Shown here piece by piece: positions 1 through 11,919 of a stretch of DNA of 64,000 bases. The notes under the pieces are model-generated. The model was not told where the DNA came from and made no database searches. It saw only the letters and a list, made by a program, of their open reading frames with translations. This DNA comes from Linderina pennispora (lineage: Eukaryota; Kickxellomycota; Kickxellomycetes; Kickxellales; Kickxellaceae). Both the position numbers and the translations under genes were made by a program. Position 1 is the stretch's first letter. Every line of letters starts with the position of its first letter. Where the stretch lies: positions 620,001 to 684,000 of the forward strand of contig NW_024468250.1 in assembly GCF_002104995.1 (NCBI RefSeq), read 5' to 3'.

Positions 1-1860
1 CGACCGCCGCAGCTTCTCGCTGTCCAGCTGGAACCGCTGCTCGGGCGTGGCCAGATCAGGATTCCAGCGGTACAGTGGCCAGGCGCCGCTGTCGACAGCC
101 AGCTTGGACTGCTGCAGGACCTCGATCGGCGAGTAGTTGTCGCTGAAGATGCCATCCGAGTGCGGCAGATAGGCCACCACCACCTGACGGGCCTGGGAAC
201 GCATCGGCCTCGTTGAGCGCCTGCAGGACCTGCGTGTATGACGAGTACACGGCAACCGAGGCCACGTAGGCGGAGCCGTAGTTCATTGCATACAGCCCAA
301 TGTCCTTCTTGCGCTGCTGGCCCTTGCTGGCCTGCCGTGAACGGATACGTGGCCGTATCCAGCACCAGCATGTTGACGTTGAGCCCGCTGGCAATCACGT
401 GGTGCACTCCGCTGCTGCCCACATCGTACGCCCACTCGTCAGGCGCCGATCAGCCAGTTCGACCGCTGCGCAAACCCGCCGCTGAGCCGCCGAACCGAGC
501 CAATCTGCTCGTGGGCACTCTGCTCGGCCTCCAGCAGCCGCACCAGCTCGGCCGCCTGCCTCGACCGTCGCTACCGCCGCACTGGTGCGTCCGCTCAGCC
601 ACTGCGTCAGCCCCGCGTGCAGCTCCTTGGACAGGGGCACATCGACGTTCCGCAGCAGCGCCGTCACCGCTGCCGCCAGCTGCTCGCGCTCCTGCTCATA
701 CGCCGCCAGCTTGCCGAAGCCGAACTCGGGGTTGGCTGCCGTGCCATTGCCCCAGATCGACGTGCTCTCGGCCGCATTTGCCACGTGCAGCCGCTGCTTG
801 AAGACATCCCGCAGAAGCTGTCCATACGGAATCCGTGACACGCGCTGCTGCTGCTCGTCGGCCGACAACCCCTCAGCCAGCTCGCTGCTGACCGACTCGC
901 CATCAATACCAAGAAGCTCCGCCGGGCTGAAGTGCGCAGGCGACGAGAACTGAGCCGCATGCGCCTGTCACCTTGGCCACCTGCTCGCTGGTCAGCGATG
1001 CAGGCGCCACAGAAGACACTCCGTCAATGAGCACCGGCCGCGTGCGCGCGTCGTCCCATTCGGACGAATGCAGCAGAGCCGCCAGATCAAACAGCAGCGG
1101 CCCCCACGGCGTCGGCTGCCGGACCGCCTGCTCCAGCGCAACCACCCGCGCCGCTGTCTCTGGGATCGCCGCCAGCAGCGCCGCGTTATTCAGCGGCCGG
1201 TACAGCCCAATCTGCACAGCCCCCGCATCTCCCTGCGGCGCGGTGGCCGCGCCAAACGTCACATACACCAGGCTGGCATCCGCCGCGCCCGCATACGCAA
1301 TCGGCTTGTAGTCGCCCAGAAGCCCCATGGCCGCTGCCACAGTCTCATAGACGCCCTCGGCCTCGATCTCCGCAAACGCCTGCTTCTCATACACCTTGAC
1401 TTCGATATCCGGCCGCCTGATCGAACACATGGATCACCGGCAACGACAGCTGCTGCGCTGTCAGCGATGCCACCACCGCATAGTCCACTGCCTGCTGCGC
1501 CGACGACGACCGCAGAATCGCCGCCCCCGCATCGCGCACCGCCAGCACATCTGTCACCTCAGACGCTGACGACACCGGCACGTGCACCACCACCGGTCGC
1601 TTCGCCCGCGCAAAATCGCGCAGCGTCGGGATCAGCCCCACCAGCGTGCTGGCTGCCGTCACAATGCTCACTACGCCCTCGCTGTCTGACGCATACGCTG
1701 CCACCTCGCTGGCCTGGCGCAGCTGCGTTGCACTGTCGCCCACAATCGCGGCATCAGATACAATGCCCGTGGCGCTCGACAGCGTCGTGGCTGCCGTGTA
1801 GACAACCGCCGCCGCAGTCGACGCGAATCCTTGCGTGTTTGACCGGAGTGTAGAAGCCAT
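1..1860 (-). CDS. MET5: Sulfite reductase [NADPH] beta (hemoprotein) component, N-terminal part, cut by window edge
   Basis: Sulfite reductase reduces sulfite to sulfide in the cytosol. The start ATG is at 1860 and the gene runs off the left edge, so only the N-terminal pyruvate:ferredoxin-oxidoreductase-like region is present; the flavodoxin-like and siroheme/Fe4S4 domains would lie beyond. Two stretches match fungal Met5 rather than Met10: NPEFGFGKLAAYEQ (near 700-740) and KKDIGLYAMNYGSAYVAS (near 250-310). The coding frame changes several times (near 1418, 920-960, 870, 395 and before 60). The change near 1418 is clearly one extra base, because HVF and PDIEVKVYEKQ join when it is dropped. 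I read these as sequence errors. The gene is divergent from MET16, the preceding step of the pathway. Identity is confident; exact frame joins are not. Confidence 0.86.
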
Positions 1861-3550
1861 TTGAAGGTGTTTTCTATAGCAATGAAGCCCTTGTAATATG
1901 GAATTGGTGAAGAGAACTACTACATAATGGCAAGGCTGGATTTTTAGTGTTTACGCTTAGGGACCCAGAACCATCCCCTATTGTTGCGGGGGAGGCCCTG
2001 GCGTTTTGCTTTCCTGGTACCGTACCTGTAGCTTAGTGGCTTGTCAGTGAAGCGGGAGTATGTCCTTCTGGATAACAGAGGCAGAGAGAAAGGGGTGTGT
2101 GGAATTGGTACAAAGAGATATTCACAAGAGACGCAAGTGCTGCTATTGCTTCCTTTTGAAAGAGAAATAATGTAGAGCTGAAGAACAGGTGTGAGGAATG
2201 GGGAGAGGAAAAGATAACGCGGGCTGTCGGTAAGGGAGCGCCATGCTGATGACTATTTATTCGTTCTGCGCCTATTTAACCACCTGAGCTGGCCAAGACA
2301 ACGTCGTTTGAAAAAATTTGGGCACGGCGATCAGACTGGTAACAGGCTTGGGCACAGACTCTGGCTTGAGCAAATTTCCTGATGAGATTATACGAATATC
2401 TCCGCGCTTGCAGGCTTCCTCCTTCCTGCTGGTATGTTTTTTTGGGTCACGTCCGCGCTCGCATAGGGAACGTGGCTCTGCTGTCCAATTTAGGGCATGG
2501 CCGCCGCCCCGTGGTGCAATTTGTCATCTGTGACTTTTTCTCTTTGCACACTCTTGATGTGTCCCGACACCAATCATTTTGCCTGCAAACAAGCACCTAC
2601 CACATCTTCTCCATGTCGTATGTGCGAGGTGCATGCCCTTGCTTTGCATTGTGACGCCTGCTTTTTCTCTCTGCTGTGACGGTGAATATCAAATTGCCCG
2701 GCTCTGAAGAGCGACAGCATTGGGGACCTAACCCAATTGCTAAACGCACAGCAATCCTCCATGGTACCAAAGAATGGATCGACCCCTTGCGTCATCAAGC
2801 TCCCACCCAATTGGTTCATAATGCGGAACCCAGATGTCGCCATCAGGACCATCAATGATGGCATAGAAAATGCCTACTCCATCTCCCTCGCTTCTTGCGT
2901 GACCGCATATCCCACTAGCCCGCAGTTGCGCTGTTGATGCCTGCTTTTAGATGTGCTGTGCGCTCCCTCTGGTACTTTTGTTTTGCCCAAATGTCTAGCA
3001 AGTGCTGAAATGTAGAGGCATACACCCAGCACGTCTTTGCTATATAAGATGGCTGTGCGAGACGCCATGGTCGGCACATCTTTTGCGCGCAGACGAAAGA
3101 TTCCAAAGGAATTCCATTTCTCCTCCACCTCCTTGTCTCTGCAGAATGGAGATGCATGGTGGAGATGACAAATGCCTGAATGTGTCGGCGGGTGGCCCTA
3201 CCCATTGGATCCTCCCCCATAGATACCCGTATTTTGATGCCGCCCCTATCTTCAGCACAGGCGATTCGCTGCCTGGTTGCCGCCTGGGCTGGAAGGTGAA
3301 TGTTGACAAATCCAGGTTATACAGATTCCCCCTGGCTGTCGCATGGCGCTATTTTTTTATTGCCAGTGCTGCTAAATGAACGGCTGCGTTTCTAATGCTT
3401 TTTTTGGGGGGAAGAACAGTGGTGCTGGCAGCGTGTAGCTGGTATAAAAGCCATGTCGGGCCCCCCGGTGCATTTAGCTTTCTATATCGTGACTATTCCC
3501 GAAACTCTTTCTGACTCCGTTACTTTTTGCTGTGGCAACATTTCACAACG
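1861..3550. promoter_or_regulatory. Divergent intergenic region between MET5 and MET16
   Basis: This 1.7-kb stretch separates the divergent starts of two sulfate-assimilation genes, so it should hold both promoters. No ORF in it looks coding. I found no perfect Cbf1 box CACGTG and no clear Met31/32 site. Partial cores (TCACGTC near 2446, CACGTC near 3030) are too weak to call. The only firm element is the TATA box before MET16. Confidence 0.5.
3443..3450 (+). promoter_or_regulatory. TATA box of MET16
   Basis: TATAAAAG lies 101 bp before the MET16 start codon, with a pyrimidine-rich stretch between. The spacing is typical of a fungal core promoter. Confidence 0.6.
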
Positions 3551-4363
3551 ATGCCGTCCTTCACTGCCTCCGCTCTACAGTTCGACGATGCCCAGCTCAA
3601 GCACATCAACGACCGGCTGGCCAAGCTCGAGCCCCAGGAGATCCTCAACTGGGCCACCATCACATTCTCGGACCTCTACCAGGAGACCGCATTCGGCCCC
3701 TCAGGCAACGTCATAACCGACATGCTTGCAGCGCAATCCCACTCCGTCCCGGTAATCTTCGTCGACACCCTGCACCATTTCGACGAGACTCTGGAGCTCT
3801 CGCAGCGCAGCCAGCAAAGGTACAGCTTCCCCCTGCACGTGTTCAAGCCCGAGGGATGCCAGAGCCGCGATGACTTTATCGCCAAGCACGGCGACCGTCT
3901 GTGGGAGCGCGACGACGTCGTCTACGACTACTCCGTGAAGGTCGAGCCGGCCCGGCGCGCCTACGAGCAATTGAACGCCAAGGCGGTTATTTCGGGCCGT
4001 CGCCGCAGCCAGAAAGGCGACCGTGCCGCCCTGCAGATTGTCGAGGTCGAGCAGGCCACCGGCCTGGTCAAGATCAATCCGCTGGCGAACTGGTCGTTCC
4101 AGCAGGTCTGGACTTATCTGCGCGCAAACGAGGTCCCGTACAATGCCCTGCTTGACCAGGGGTACAAGTCCGTCGGCGACTACCATAGCACAAGGCCGGT
4201 CAAGGAGGGCGAGGACGAGCGCGCTGGCCGCTGGGCGGGCACCGAGAAGACCGAGTGCGGGCTGCACAAGGACTACTTTGCCATGCGCTCTGCCTTTGTG
4301 GCCCGCAAGAAGAAGCAGCAGGCTGAGGCGGCTACTGCGGCGCAGACTGCTGTGGAGGCCTAA
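3551..4363 (+). CDS. MET16: Phosphoadenylyl-sulfate (PAPS) reductase
   Basis: This enzyme reduces PAPS to sulfite and adenosine 3',5'-bisphosphate using thioredoxin, just before sulfite reductase. The 270-aa product starts at MPSFTASALQ. An upstream in-frame ATG at 3527 exists but adds only MLWQHFTT, so the second is preferred. The N-type ATP-pyrophosphatase-like fold is recognisable: the FGPSGNVITDMLA loop near residue 50, the substrate-binding segment SGRRRSQKGDRA near 145, and the C-terminal catalytic motif KTECGLH near 235, whose Cys is the nucleophile. The length fits fungal PAPS reductases (about 250-300 aa). No intron or frame break is seen. It is divergent from MET5, and a TATA box lies about 100 bp upstream. 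Confidence 0.95.
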   Translation: MPSFTASALQFDDAQLKHINDRLAKLEPQEILNWATITFSDLYQETAFGPSGNVITDMLAAQSHSVPVIFVDTLHHFDETLELSQRSQQRYSFPLHVFKPEGCQSRDDFIAKHGDRLWERDDVVYDYSVKVEPARRAYEQLNAKAVISGRRRSQKGDRAALQIVEVEQATGLVKINPLANWSFQQVWTYLRANEVPYNALLDQGYKSVGDYHSTRPVKEGEDERAGRWAGTEKTECGLHKDYFAMRSAFVARKKKQQAEAATAAQTAVEA

Positions 4364-4711
4364 AGTGGCATCTTTTTCCTATTTAGCCTTTCACCCTTGC
4401 TCTCATAGTTTATGTATATTACCTCTATCTCCCTCATTCTCAGTACCCCCTCGTGTGTGTATAATCTTTGCCACTGTCATGTGAGCCTGGGGGAGATGGG
4501 TCATATGGCCCATGCCACCAATGGCGCAATCCATGTTTATAATGCCCATGCATATATGCCAGTGGTGTCCATAAGCGACAGTGTGGCCACATGTCAAGAG
4601 AAGTATCTGCGCTCCGCTACCCGCTTTTATTCAGCTACAATATATAGCCTCTTTTTTCACCTCTTGTTTATTGCCGATAATTAGCAGCTGCCTCGAGCAC
4701 CGAATGTTGAA

Positions 4712-5516
4712 ATGGACCACAAAGTGAATACGCGCGCCTTGGTAGGTGATTGAACAGGCATCATGCATGCATGCACATAGTTGCCCCCTCCCTTCACCTA
4801 ATCCACATATCATCCTCATTTGCATAGACTCTTGAGCGGAATCTGATCCCCGAAGCAATTAAAGGTACCCAACATCCCACTCCAATGCCACATCTGTCCC
4901 CTGCGCCAACTGTACTAACCATTCGATTTTTTTTTAAGTTAGCAATTCTGCATACGATCCTGTTCCACCGGTACTTTGGCAATGTTAAGCCCAAGGAACA
5001 GCGCGCCCTCTCCTCCATTACATACGTATCCGTCGACGACCCCGACGTAAGCGCTGCGGTCGACGAGAAGGTCGGTGAGCTAATGCAAACAGTATCGCCA
5101 ACCGCAGACTCCAAAACCCAAATCACGCTGTATTTTACTGAGACAAAGTCAAAGCGCGCCTGGTTCTCAAAGTCCGAAGAGGAGATTCGCTGGGAAGAGT
5201 GGGTGTTTGACATTCGAGCGCACATTAGCCGCACAGAAAGAGGTAAGTGTAAACCAAACAAACAAAGCCACTTGTATTTAGCATACAAAGTCGTAAAACA
5301 CCACCACAGGGTGTAGAATTTATCCAGATGCAGGCGCGCGCCGAGGACCAAGTCAAGGACTCGCTGCTGTACGTGATCACTCAGATGGATCAGCACAAGG
5401 ACCACATACCGCTGATTGCCAGCACGCACGGCAACCCGTTCCCATTCCACATCAGCGTCGCGCCATCTGCCGGCCTCTGGAGCTCCATGATCAAGCGCGC
5501 AATCCGTCCTGCCTAG
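4712..5516 (+). CDS. ATG101: Autophagy-related protein 101 (ATG101), four exons
   Basis: ATG101 is the HORMA-fold partner of ATG13 in the ATG1/ULK1 initiation complex of fungi and animals; budding yeast lacks it. I reconstruct exons 4712-4741, 4828-4864, 4943-5242 and 5317-5516, giving 188 aa. Introns are 86, 78 and 74 bp, all GT..AG; the second has a perfect TACTAAC at 4913-4919. The two tiny first exons yield an N-terminus that lines up without gaps with metazoan ATG101 (27 residues up to the conserved AILHT). The later FHRYFG and the WF-finger equivalent KRAWFSKSEEE are diagnostic, and the C-terminal helix WSSMIKRAI matches the family. The product is somewhat shorter than the human 218 aa. 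Identity is strong; the exact donor of exon 1 is inferred from alignment length. Confidence 0.88.
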
Positions 5517-5530
5517 TTTTAAATATATGT

Positions 5531-8500
5531 CTACTGCAATTGCTGGTGCGCACGCGCCAATGCCTCCTGAAGTTTACTCAGTCGCGCGGAAGCCGCCAGG
5601 CGCGTTCTCTTCACCGACAGTGTGCTACGGTTGATGTCCTCAGCAATAATCGACAAAGGCGGTTCAGCAAATTCAGAGCAGCACTGCGTCCGCTTGAGCG
5701 ACGGCACCGACTGCATCGATATGACGGAGGCTGGCGGCGACTCCACGACCATCGCGCCCTGGCGACACAGATCCGCAGCCTGGTCCGCCGATTGCTGGGC
5801 TGTCAGCTTTGCGTCTGCTATCTCGCTGTCGACTAGAGTCCGCTCGAGGTACAGGTCGCTGGGCATCCGCTGCTGGAGCAGATCCAGCTGGTGCCGTGTT
5901 GTAAATTCCAGTGCCCTCAGATGTGCGACCAGGGGCGATATTTGGCCGAGGGCACACGCCTGGAAAATGTCGTCTAGCGCAGCTCCCGCCACAGCACCTA
6001 GAGCTGGCATGCTGTGGAAGAAGTACTCGACGCGCAGCTCGCCCTGGGACTCATCCACATGCGCGTACGTGGAGAGCTTGGGCAGTTTGGCCCACTTTTC
6101 CAGCAGCCGCGAATTCAGAATCTCGAGGTACGAGTTGACTATGTCCACTGTCCAGTTGAACACCTTGCACATCTAGTTCGTTGCTCGATTGGTGGGTAGC
6201 CAGCTTGCAAACACTGCCCACCATCAGATGCAGGCTATTGAGCACTGCATCCTTGACCATTGTCAGCACACTCGACGACGTCACCAGCAGCGCCTGCTGT
6301 GCCTGCGCCAACTGGCTAAATACCCACCCGACAGCCCTACCAAACTGGTGCCCAGGCGCCTGGAGATCCAAAGCTGCAACCTTCAGCTGCGTCATCGTCG
6401 AAATTCCAATCTGCTTCGCCCGTTTCTCGATCAGCTTGGTTACGGTCTTTCCGGTCCGTGAATCGCTAGTCCAAAACACAAGCAGTGTATGGCGCGGTCC
6501 GCTGCCAGACCGCAGATTATCGGCAAGCGCTTGCAAGTTTGCTGCAATCTCGGCGCCCGCCGGCGAGTCACAGAGATCGCGGTGGATATCGTCCGCTACA
6601 GGCGTCTGCGACAACAGTGCAATCCGTGCATAAAGCCGCCGATCGATTACATGGAACTCGTCAGTCTCATCGGCAATCTCCAGGTCTTGTGCCTTGTTGT
6701 TGGAGTAGCTCGCCTGTCTCCCCACGTTGGAGTTCGCTTGAGTGGCGCTGGACCGGGTCAATCTGCCACCAGAGCCCGGTAGCCAGCAGGCTGTTTCCGT
6801 GTGCGCCTACCACTCCGATCTTGGCGTGGAACGGCAGACCGCCAAACTCCTCCAGTGTCCGTCGTAAGGGATGCGAATCCGCTGCGGCCCAGCTGGCACG
6901 AATCCCAGAACGTGCTCTCAGCAGGCCTGTGCCGACTGCATCGATACACTCGACACATTCGATTGCGTCCGGCTGTGTGCAGGCGAAATCATCATCGGCT
7001 GCCTAGAGAGCAGGCTTCTGGGCGGCTGCAGTGCCGGCGCACTATCGACAATTGTCTTCAAATCGTCGATATACTGCTGTCGCAGCGCTGCTTCTTGCTC
7101 CCGTGCCGTCACCTCCATCTGCCACTGCGAAAACACTGTGCTCGCCAACGCGCGCTTCCGGAATGCATCTGCCTTGGCAGTCATCACCTCTCGGTATGCC
7201 ACCTCATACGCAATAAAGGCGCTCGTATAGTCGGTCAGCGAGCTGGCAATGTCCTCAGCCAGCTGTGCCGCGATTCGCTCATTGGCACAACTGCGGTCGA
7301 GCTCAGGTGCGGCAATGTCACGCACAATAGATTCGAGCATGTTGTCCAAAATGGCATTGGACAGCATCGTCCAGTGGAATGAACCGCCGCGGCTTGTTCC
7401 ATGTTATCTCTGTCACCTTGGACGCCTCTGGCTGCGGTGTTGGAGCCACGGGCATGGAAAAGGCAGGCTTCATTACCGGCGTAGGGGTGAGCACAGGCAC
7501 ATCAGGTTTGGCAGGCGCAGTGCTGGGATTCGCGGTGCTGGTATCGGCTGGCTGCTTTGGCGGTGCAAACAACGACTGCGGGGCAGACAGCGACGACGAC
7601 TTCTAGTGCTGGCGCAGTCACTGGCTTCACCATGGCATTGCTGAATCGGCGAAATTGGGGGCAGCTGCTCGCTGGCAGGCTTGGTGCGCTCCTTTTGTGG
7701 CTTGAGCTCAGGACGCTTGGACATCTGGAAAATGCTGCTGTGGTTGCTGGCAAATGCATTTGGTGTCGACAGCGCTACCGGCTGCTCTACTTTCGTGGGT
7801 GCTGGGTTGGGCATGGCCTTTGGCGCCGGCACCTTGGGCACAGCAAACTGGACTTTGTCCGGCACTGGCGCAGCAGCTGTTTTCACTGGTGCAGCAACTG
7901 CCTTTGGCGGTACTGGTGCCTGGCTTTTAGCCACTGCAGGCATTGGCCAAAGCCCGGCGCATTGGATGGGGTTGCAAGAACGCCGGGATCCAGATCCGAA
8001 TTGATCACTTGAATAGGTGTCGCTGACTGGAAACTTGACACCCACGACTCTCAGATTCCTCCGCACCCTCTTCGCCCTTCTCGCCGGCTCGCGATACGTC
8101 AGCCGCTTATCGACCTTTGCGCCCAGCATCACGCCGCCCTCGTTAACAGGCACGTTGAATAGCGCACAAAACTCCTTTGCGTCGTTGAGCCCATCGAATG
8201 CAAAAATGTCTGCAAACTCGCCCAGCGGATACTCTCTGCCCTTCTGGTGCGGAAACGCCGAATTCATAGCCTTGAGTCCCGCTCGTCTGATGCGCGGAAA
8301 CTCGTACTCGGCCAGGCATGCCAGCAGCAAGTGGTGTCTCGGCCGAGGCTACGGCGCGGAAGAACTGCGTGGTCTGGATCTGCGCACCAAACAGATTCGG
8401 CGGCAGCTGTTTGTTGACGATCTCGTTGCTTGTCTGCGATAGCCTGTGTAGCTTCAGCGCCTGCTGAACAATCGGCGTGAGGAAGATCTGCAGCGGCAGC

Positions 8501-9277
8501 TGGTCAGCCATACGCTTGGCATCGGAATCATGCAGCTGCGACACGATGTAGTACGCCGTAAACTCAGCCTCGTTCGGACACTCCAAGCCCTCAGCCCGCA
8601 GGTCCTCGTAGACCTCAATCAGGGTCTTCAACGTCTTGTGCAGCTGCTCCATGTCCTGGTGCTCATCAAAGTCCTTGTTCCCGCACAGCACATGTAGGGA
8701 GACAATGTGAAACCGCGCAATCCGCTCGTGTGCTATCACCGACTCCCGGCTGCAGGCGTTCTGCTGCGTAAAGTCCACCCGGATCGCCCGCGTCCGGTCG
8801 CGTACAAACCCGTGACAGTTCTCCAATGTTTGGTCACCCGCAACCACCACATTCATCAAGTAATCCAGCGTCTTCAGCAGTGTCTCGGGTGTCCGCACAT
8901 CTGATGGCAGAGGCTCCTCATCGCCCGCAGACGACCGGTGGTAGATCTTGACTGTCTTTGCCGGATCCGCCCGCTTTCGTCCCAGGAATCACCTCATACT
9001 TGTGGAGGTTGTTTTGCAGTTCGCGCTCCTCTCGCTCATCGTCGGGGCACATTTTCGTGCAGGTTCCGACAAACTGCTTGGCCCCTTCTAGGGTCGTGGG
9101 TTTCTTCGGGTCGCTTATGACGCCCTGATCAATGAGCGTCTGTCGGAGTCTATTGCGAGTGTCCCTCAGTGCCTTGAGTTTGGCCGCTACGGCATCATGG
9201 TTGAACCGCACCAGGCGCTGCGCCATCAGCGTCTCCTCGTTGCGGTCGTCCAGTGACATGTCCATGCTTTGTGCCAA
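5531..9277 (-). CDS. SAC3: SAC3/GANP family mRNA export factor
   Basis: Sac3/GANP is the scaffold of the TREX-2 complex, coupling transcription to mRNA export at nuclear pores. The start is MAQSMDMSLDD at 9277. The signature GTCTKMCPDDEREERE (near 9050) is the hallmark of the Sac3/GANP domain. It is followed by the helical PCI-like core (8143-8898; DLRAEGLECPNEAEFTAYYI) and the winged-helix end (near 8090-8330; EFCALFNVP). A Pro/Ala/Lys-rich linker follows, then a helical region with MLSNAILDNMLESIVRDI (near 7340) and a long C-terminal MCM3AP-like segment ending at 5531. The total of about 1240 aa suits the family. The frame changes about six times; those near 8963 and 6170 are each resolved by dropping one base, so the gene is probably intact in nature. 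Confidence 0.85.
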
Positions 9278-10254
9278 ATACTGCGTAGGAGACTTGAAGC
9301 GAGGGGATATAATAGAAAAATAACAGTATAAAAAATACGGAGCAGAAGAAAAGCGAACGCGAGTTTGTCCCTTCCAAAGAGCTGCAAGGGCCTGAAAGGT
9401 GCTGCTAAGCCCTACTCAGCCCACTGTCGCACTCCGCACTGATTCTTTAATCCAGATCACCGTATGTATTGGCTGTTATGGAATGAGATATCAGAAGGGC
9501 TATATGATAGAGTAAACTCGCAAGACAATGTGGTAGCCCAGTGCCTTACACTCTACTACCCTGCATTGACCTTGAATACTATGTGGAGCTGATTTTTGGT
9601 GACTGTTGGCACCTTGCAACCCTGGTAGAAGGACGTAAATACACCAGGCACATCCAGAAACTCTACTCAGCAACGACAGGCCACAGCTATCCATCCTCAT
9701 GCACGCCAGAGGTAGGAATGCATACATTGCTATTGCCACAATAGATGAAAATGGCACCGTGAAAAGGATAACAAACGCCCTCTCCCAAATGGCCATCCTC
9801 GGTCTGCGTGCGTGTGGATATCAGCAAGAATCTACAGTGGAAAAAGGCCAGTTATCTGAACAGCGTAGCAGAAAACCCAAAGGGCTGCCAAGCGACACCT
9901 TAGGCAAACACACCTAGGAGAGTAGACCCAGTGTTTACAACTATTGCACAGTAGACATGAAAATAGTGCGGTGGGAGCAAACTCTGGCAGTGCTAGATAC
10001 CCATTCCTGGCCCTAACAGCGACATCCTGCCAATGCTATCGGTGCGAAAAATGCGCATCTGTCGCTACAACATTGCTGTCGCCTTTGTGGGTGTTGGCAG
10101 CGGCCAGAAAGATCCTCTTGATTTCTGAGGTTAAGAAAGTTGTCCCACCCTTGCTCCTTGTCATAAAAGCACTGCTTTTCCTCCTCAGCCTACCTCTCCA
10201 CTTGGCTCCCTAGCTATTCAAACACTAGTTCTTTTTACACCCCACTTCTCTAAT
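9278..10254. other. Intergenic region, SAC3 / F-box gene
   Basis: This gap of 977 bp lies between divergent genes and presumably holds both promoters. I see no coding ORF, RNA gene or clear repeat. A pyrimidine-rich tract directly precedes the F-box gene start. Confidence 0.4.
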
Positions 10255-11919
10255 ATGTCGACCCCAGGACCAATTACGAGACTCCCCGACGACCTCACCG
10301 ATCAGATCTTTGAGCGGCTATGCACACCCAGATACTCCCTGCGGTCAAACTATTTTGGCCTTAAGGATGTGTTGCCACTGGCACACGTGTGTCGTAGCTG
10401 GAGAGCCCTGGCTCTCAGAACGCAGGTCAAGACTGTTGGTATCGAGCGTGTTTGCACCGAGCGATGCAGTAGGAACAACGACCACGGCTTCGGGCTGGTA
10501 TCCAACATTGTGACAGTCGTTTCAATGGGGTTGACCAGCTCGGTTACCGATCTAACCATTTCCTTTGCACCTGGTTGCAGGTGCATGCCGCCGATATTGG
10601 GTATTCTAAGAGTATTCAAAGCCAATGGTAAAAAGTGGACGGGCGTCAGATCGGTTACATTTTACGGTACTGGAATTGCGAGGCATCTAACTACTCCAGA
10701 TCAAATCTCGGCCATGGATCGCGAAATTGACCAGGCGTTTGATATGTTCACTGGCCTATTCCCAAACATCACGTCGATTGCCTATAACCAGTTCAAGTAT
10801 GGCGGTGCAACACGGAACTATGACAACAGCCCTGACCCACTACTTCTGATGTACAAAAGGCTTATTCGCCACTACATGAAGCAGCTCATTTCTATTTATG
10901 GATATCATTCGCTGATACCAAGAGCCATCTCGAGCATGGAATTCGAAGCAACCAGCTTGAAAATGAACTTGGGATATATAGATCATGATAGCGGATATCC
11001 CCAGTTCAACGCATCAGTTTTACGCGAGGTGATGTTCTATAATATCAACGGAGACGTAATTTGGAACTGGTTCAAGCCTACAAAAGACAACGAAATCGTC
11101 TTCTCCAACCTGACACTACTTAGTTTGGCGTTCAGTTTCCGACCACCCCTGAGTACGAAACTAGATCCGACCAGTGGATCCATCATACGTTTCCCAAGGC
11201 TGTCATCTTTGTCGGTTGACAATTCTGCTCGATACTACGACGATTTGTACAGTCTCTTCCGTCATTCTCCGATCAAAGTCCTGAAGATGGGCGAAGACCT
11301 GAAGTATCTTTCCTCCATTGATACTCGTATTGTTTCCCAGGCCAAGTCGTTCACTCTTAATTCCCAGCCATGTGAGTATGTCTCCGCCCAGCTCCCGCAT
11401 GAGACTATCACTCGTTTTTACAATGCGATGCATAGTGCTCTGGAGGTGTCCATGACAAGCAACCCATTCCCCCTGAAGTACATCGAACGACTGGCCTGGG
11501 TCGTAAGCCTGACGATCGAGCTGAGTGATGACCAATTCCCTCAGCTGTTTGGCGCTATTCGGAAGCTACCACAGCTCAGGACTCTACATATCACACATCT
11601 AGGGAATTGGAGTGCCAGTAGTCCACTCTACATTTGGGAACCCGCATTTGAGACAGCTGAAGTTGAGGAGATCCCAATTCCTAATATCACTGAGGATTAT
11701 CTTGGTGATACTTCGGACTTGCTGCCAATCAGTACAACGCTTCGAAATCTCAAGATCCATCATGGCGGACCCGACGTACTTTGGTATACCTGTTCCCTCG
11801 TCAGAAGCCTTCCGAACTTGGAGGTGATCGCAGTCCACAGAGGAAATATATCTGGACTCGAGGCACTCCGCACTGCCAGAAAAGGGATATTCGACATCAG
11901 AATTTATTATACAAAGTAA
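10255..11919 (+). CDS. F-box domain protein (substrate adaptor of SCF ubiquitin ligase)
   Basis: This single-exon gene encodes 554 aa. Residues about 7-60 form an F-box: ITRLPDDLTDQIFERL, then the VLPLAHVCRSWRALAL helix. F-box proteins bind Skp1 and recruit substrates to cullin-RING ligases. The rest is an irregular leucine-rich region (for example FPQLFGAIRKLPQLRTLHI near residue 430 and LRNLKIHHGG near 500), compatible with a degenerate leucine-rich-repeat substrate-binding domain. I cannot name a substrate or an ortholog; such genes are often expanded within fungal lineages. No frame break is seen. Base composition is less GC-biased at third positions than in neighbouring housekeeping genes, which fits a fast-evolving family. 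Confidence 0.8.
   Translation: MSTPGPITRLPDDLTDQIFERLCTPRYSLRSNYFGLKDVLPLAHVCRSWRALALRTQVKTVGIERVCTERCSRNNDHGFGLVSNIVTVVSMGLTSSVTDLTISFAPGCRCMPPILGILRVFKANGKKWTGVRSVTFYGTGIARHLTTPDQISAMDREIDQAFDMFTGLFPNITSIAYNQFKYGGATRNYDNSPDPLLLMYKRLIRHYMKQLISIYGYHSLIPRAISSMEFEATSLKMNLGYIDHDSGYPQFNASVLREVMFYNINGDVIWNWFKPTKDNEIVFSNLTLLSLAFSFRPPLSTKLDPTSGSIIRFPRLSSLSVDNSARYYDDLYSLFRHSPIKVLKMGEDLKYLSSIDTRIVSQAKSFTLNSQPCEYVSAQLPHETITRFYNAMHSALEVSMTSNPFPLKYIERLAWVVSLTIELSDDQFPQLFGAIRKLPQLRTLHITHLGNWSASSPLYIWEPAFETAEVEEIPIPNITEDYLGDTSDLLPISTTLRNLKIHHGGPDVLWYTCSLVRSLPNLEVIAVHRGNISGLEALRTARKGIFDIRIYYTK

Noticed and set aside
1861-3550. Cbf1/Met4 binding sites in the MET5-MET16 interval
   Set aside because: Only partial cores (TCACGTC, CACGTC) occur; no palindromic CACGTG.
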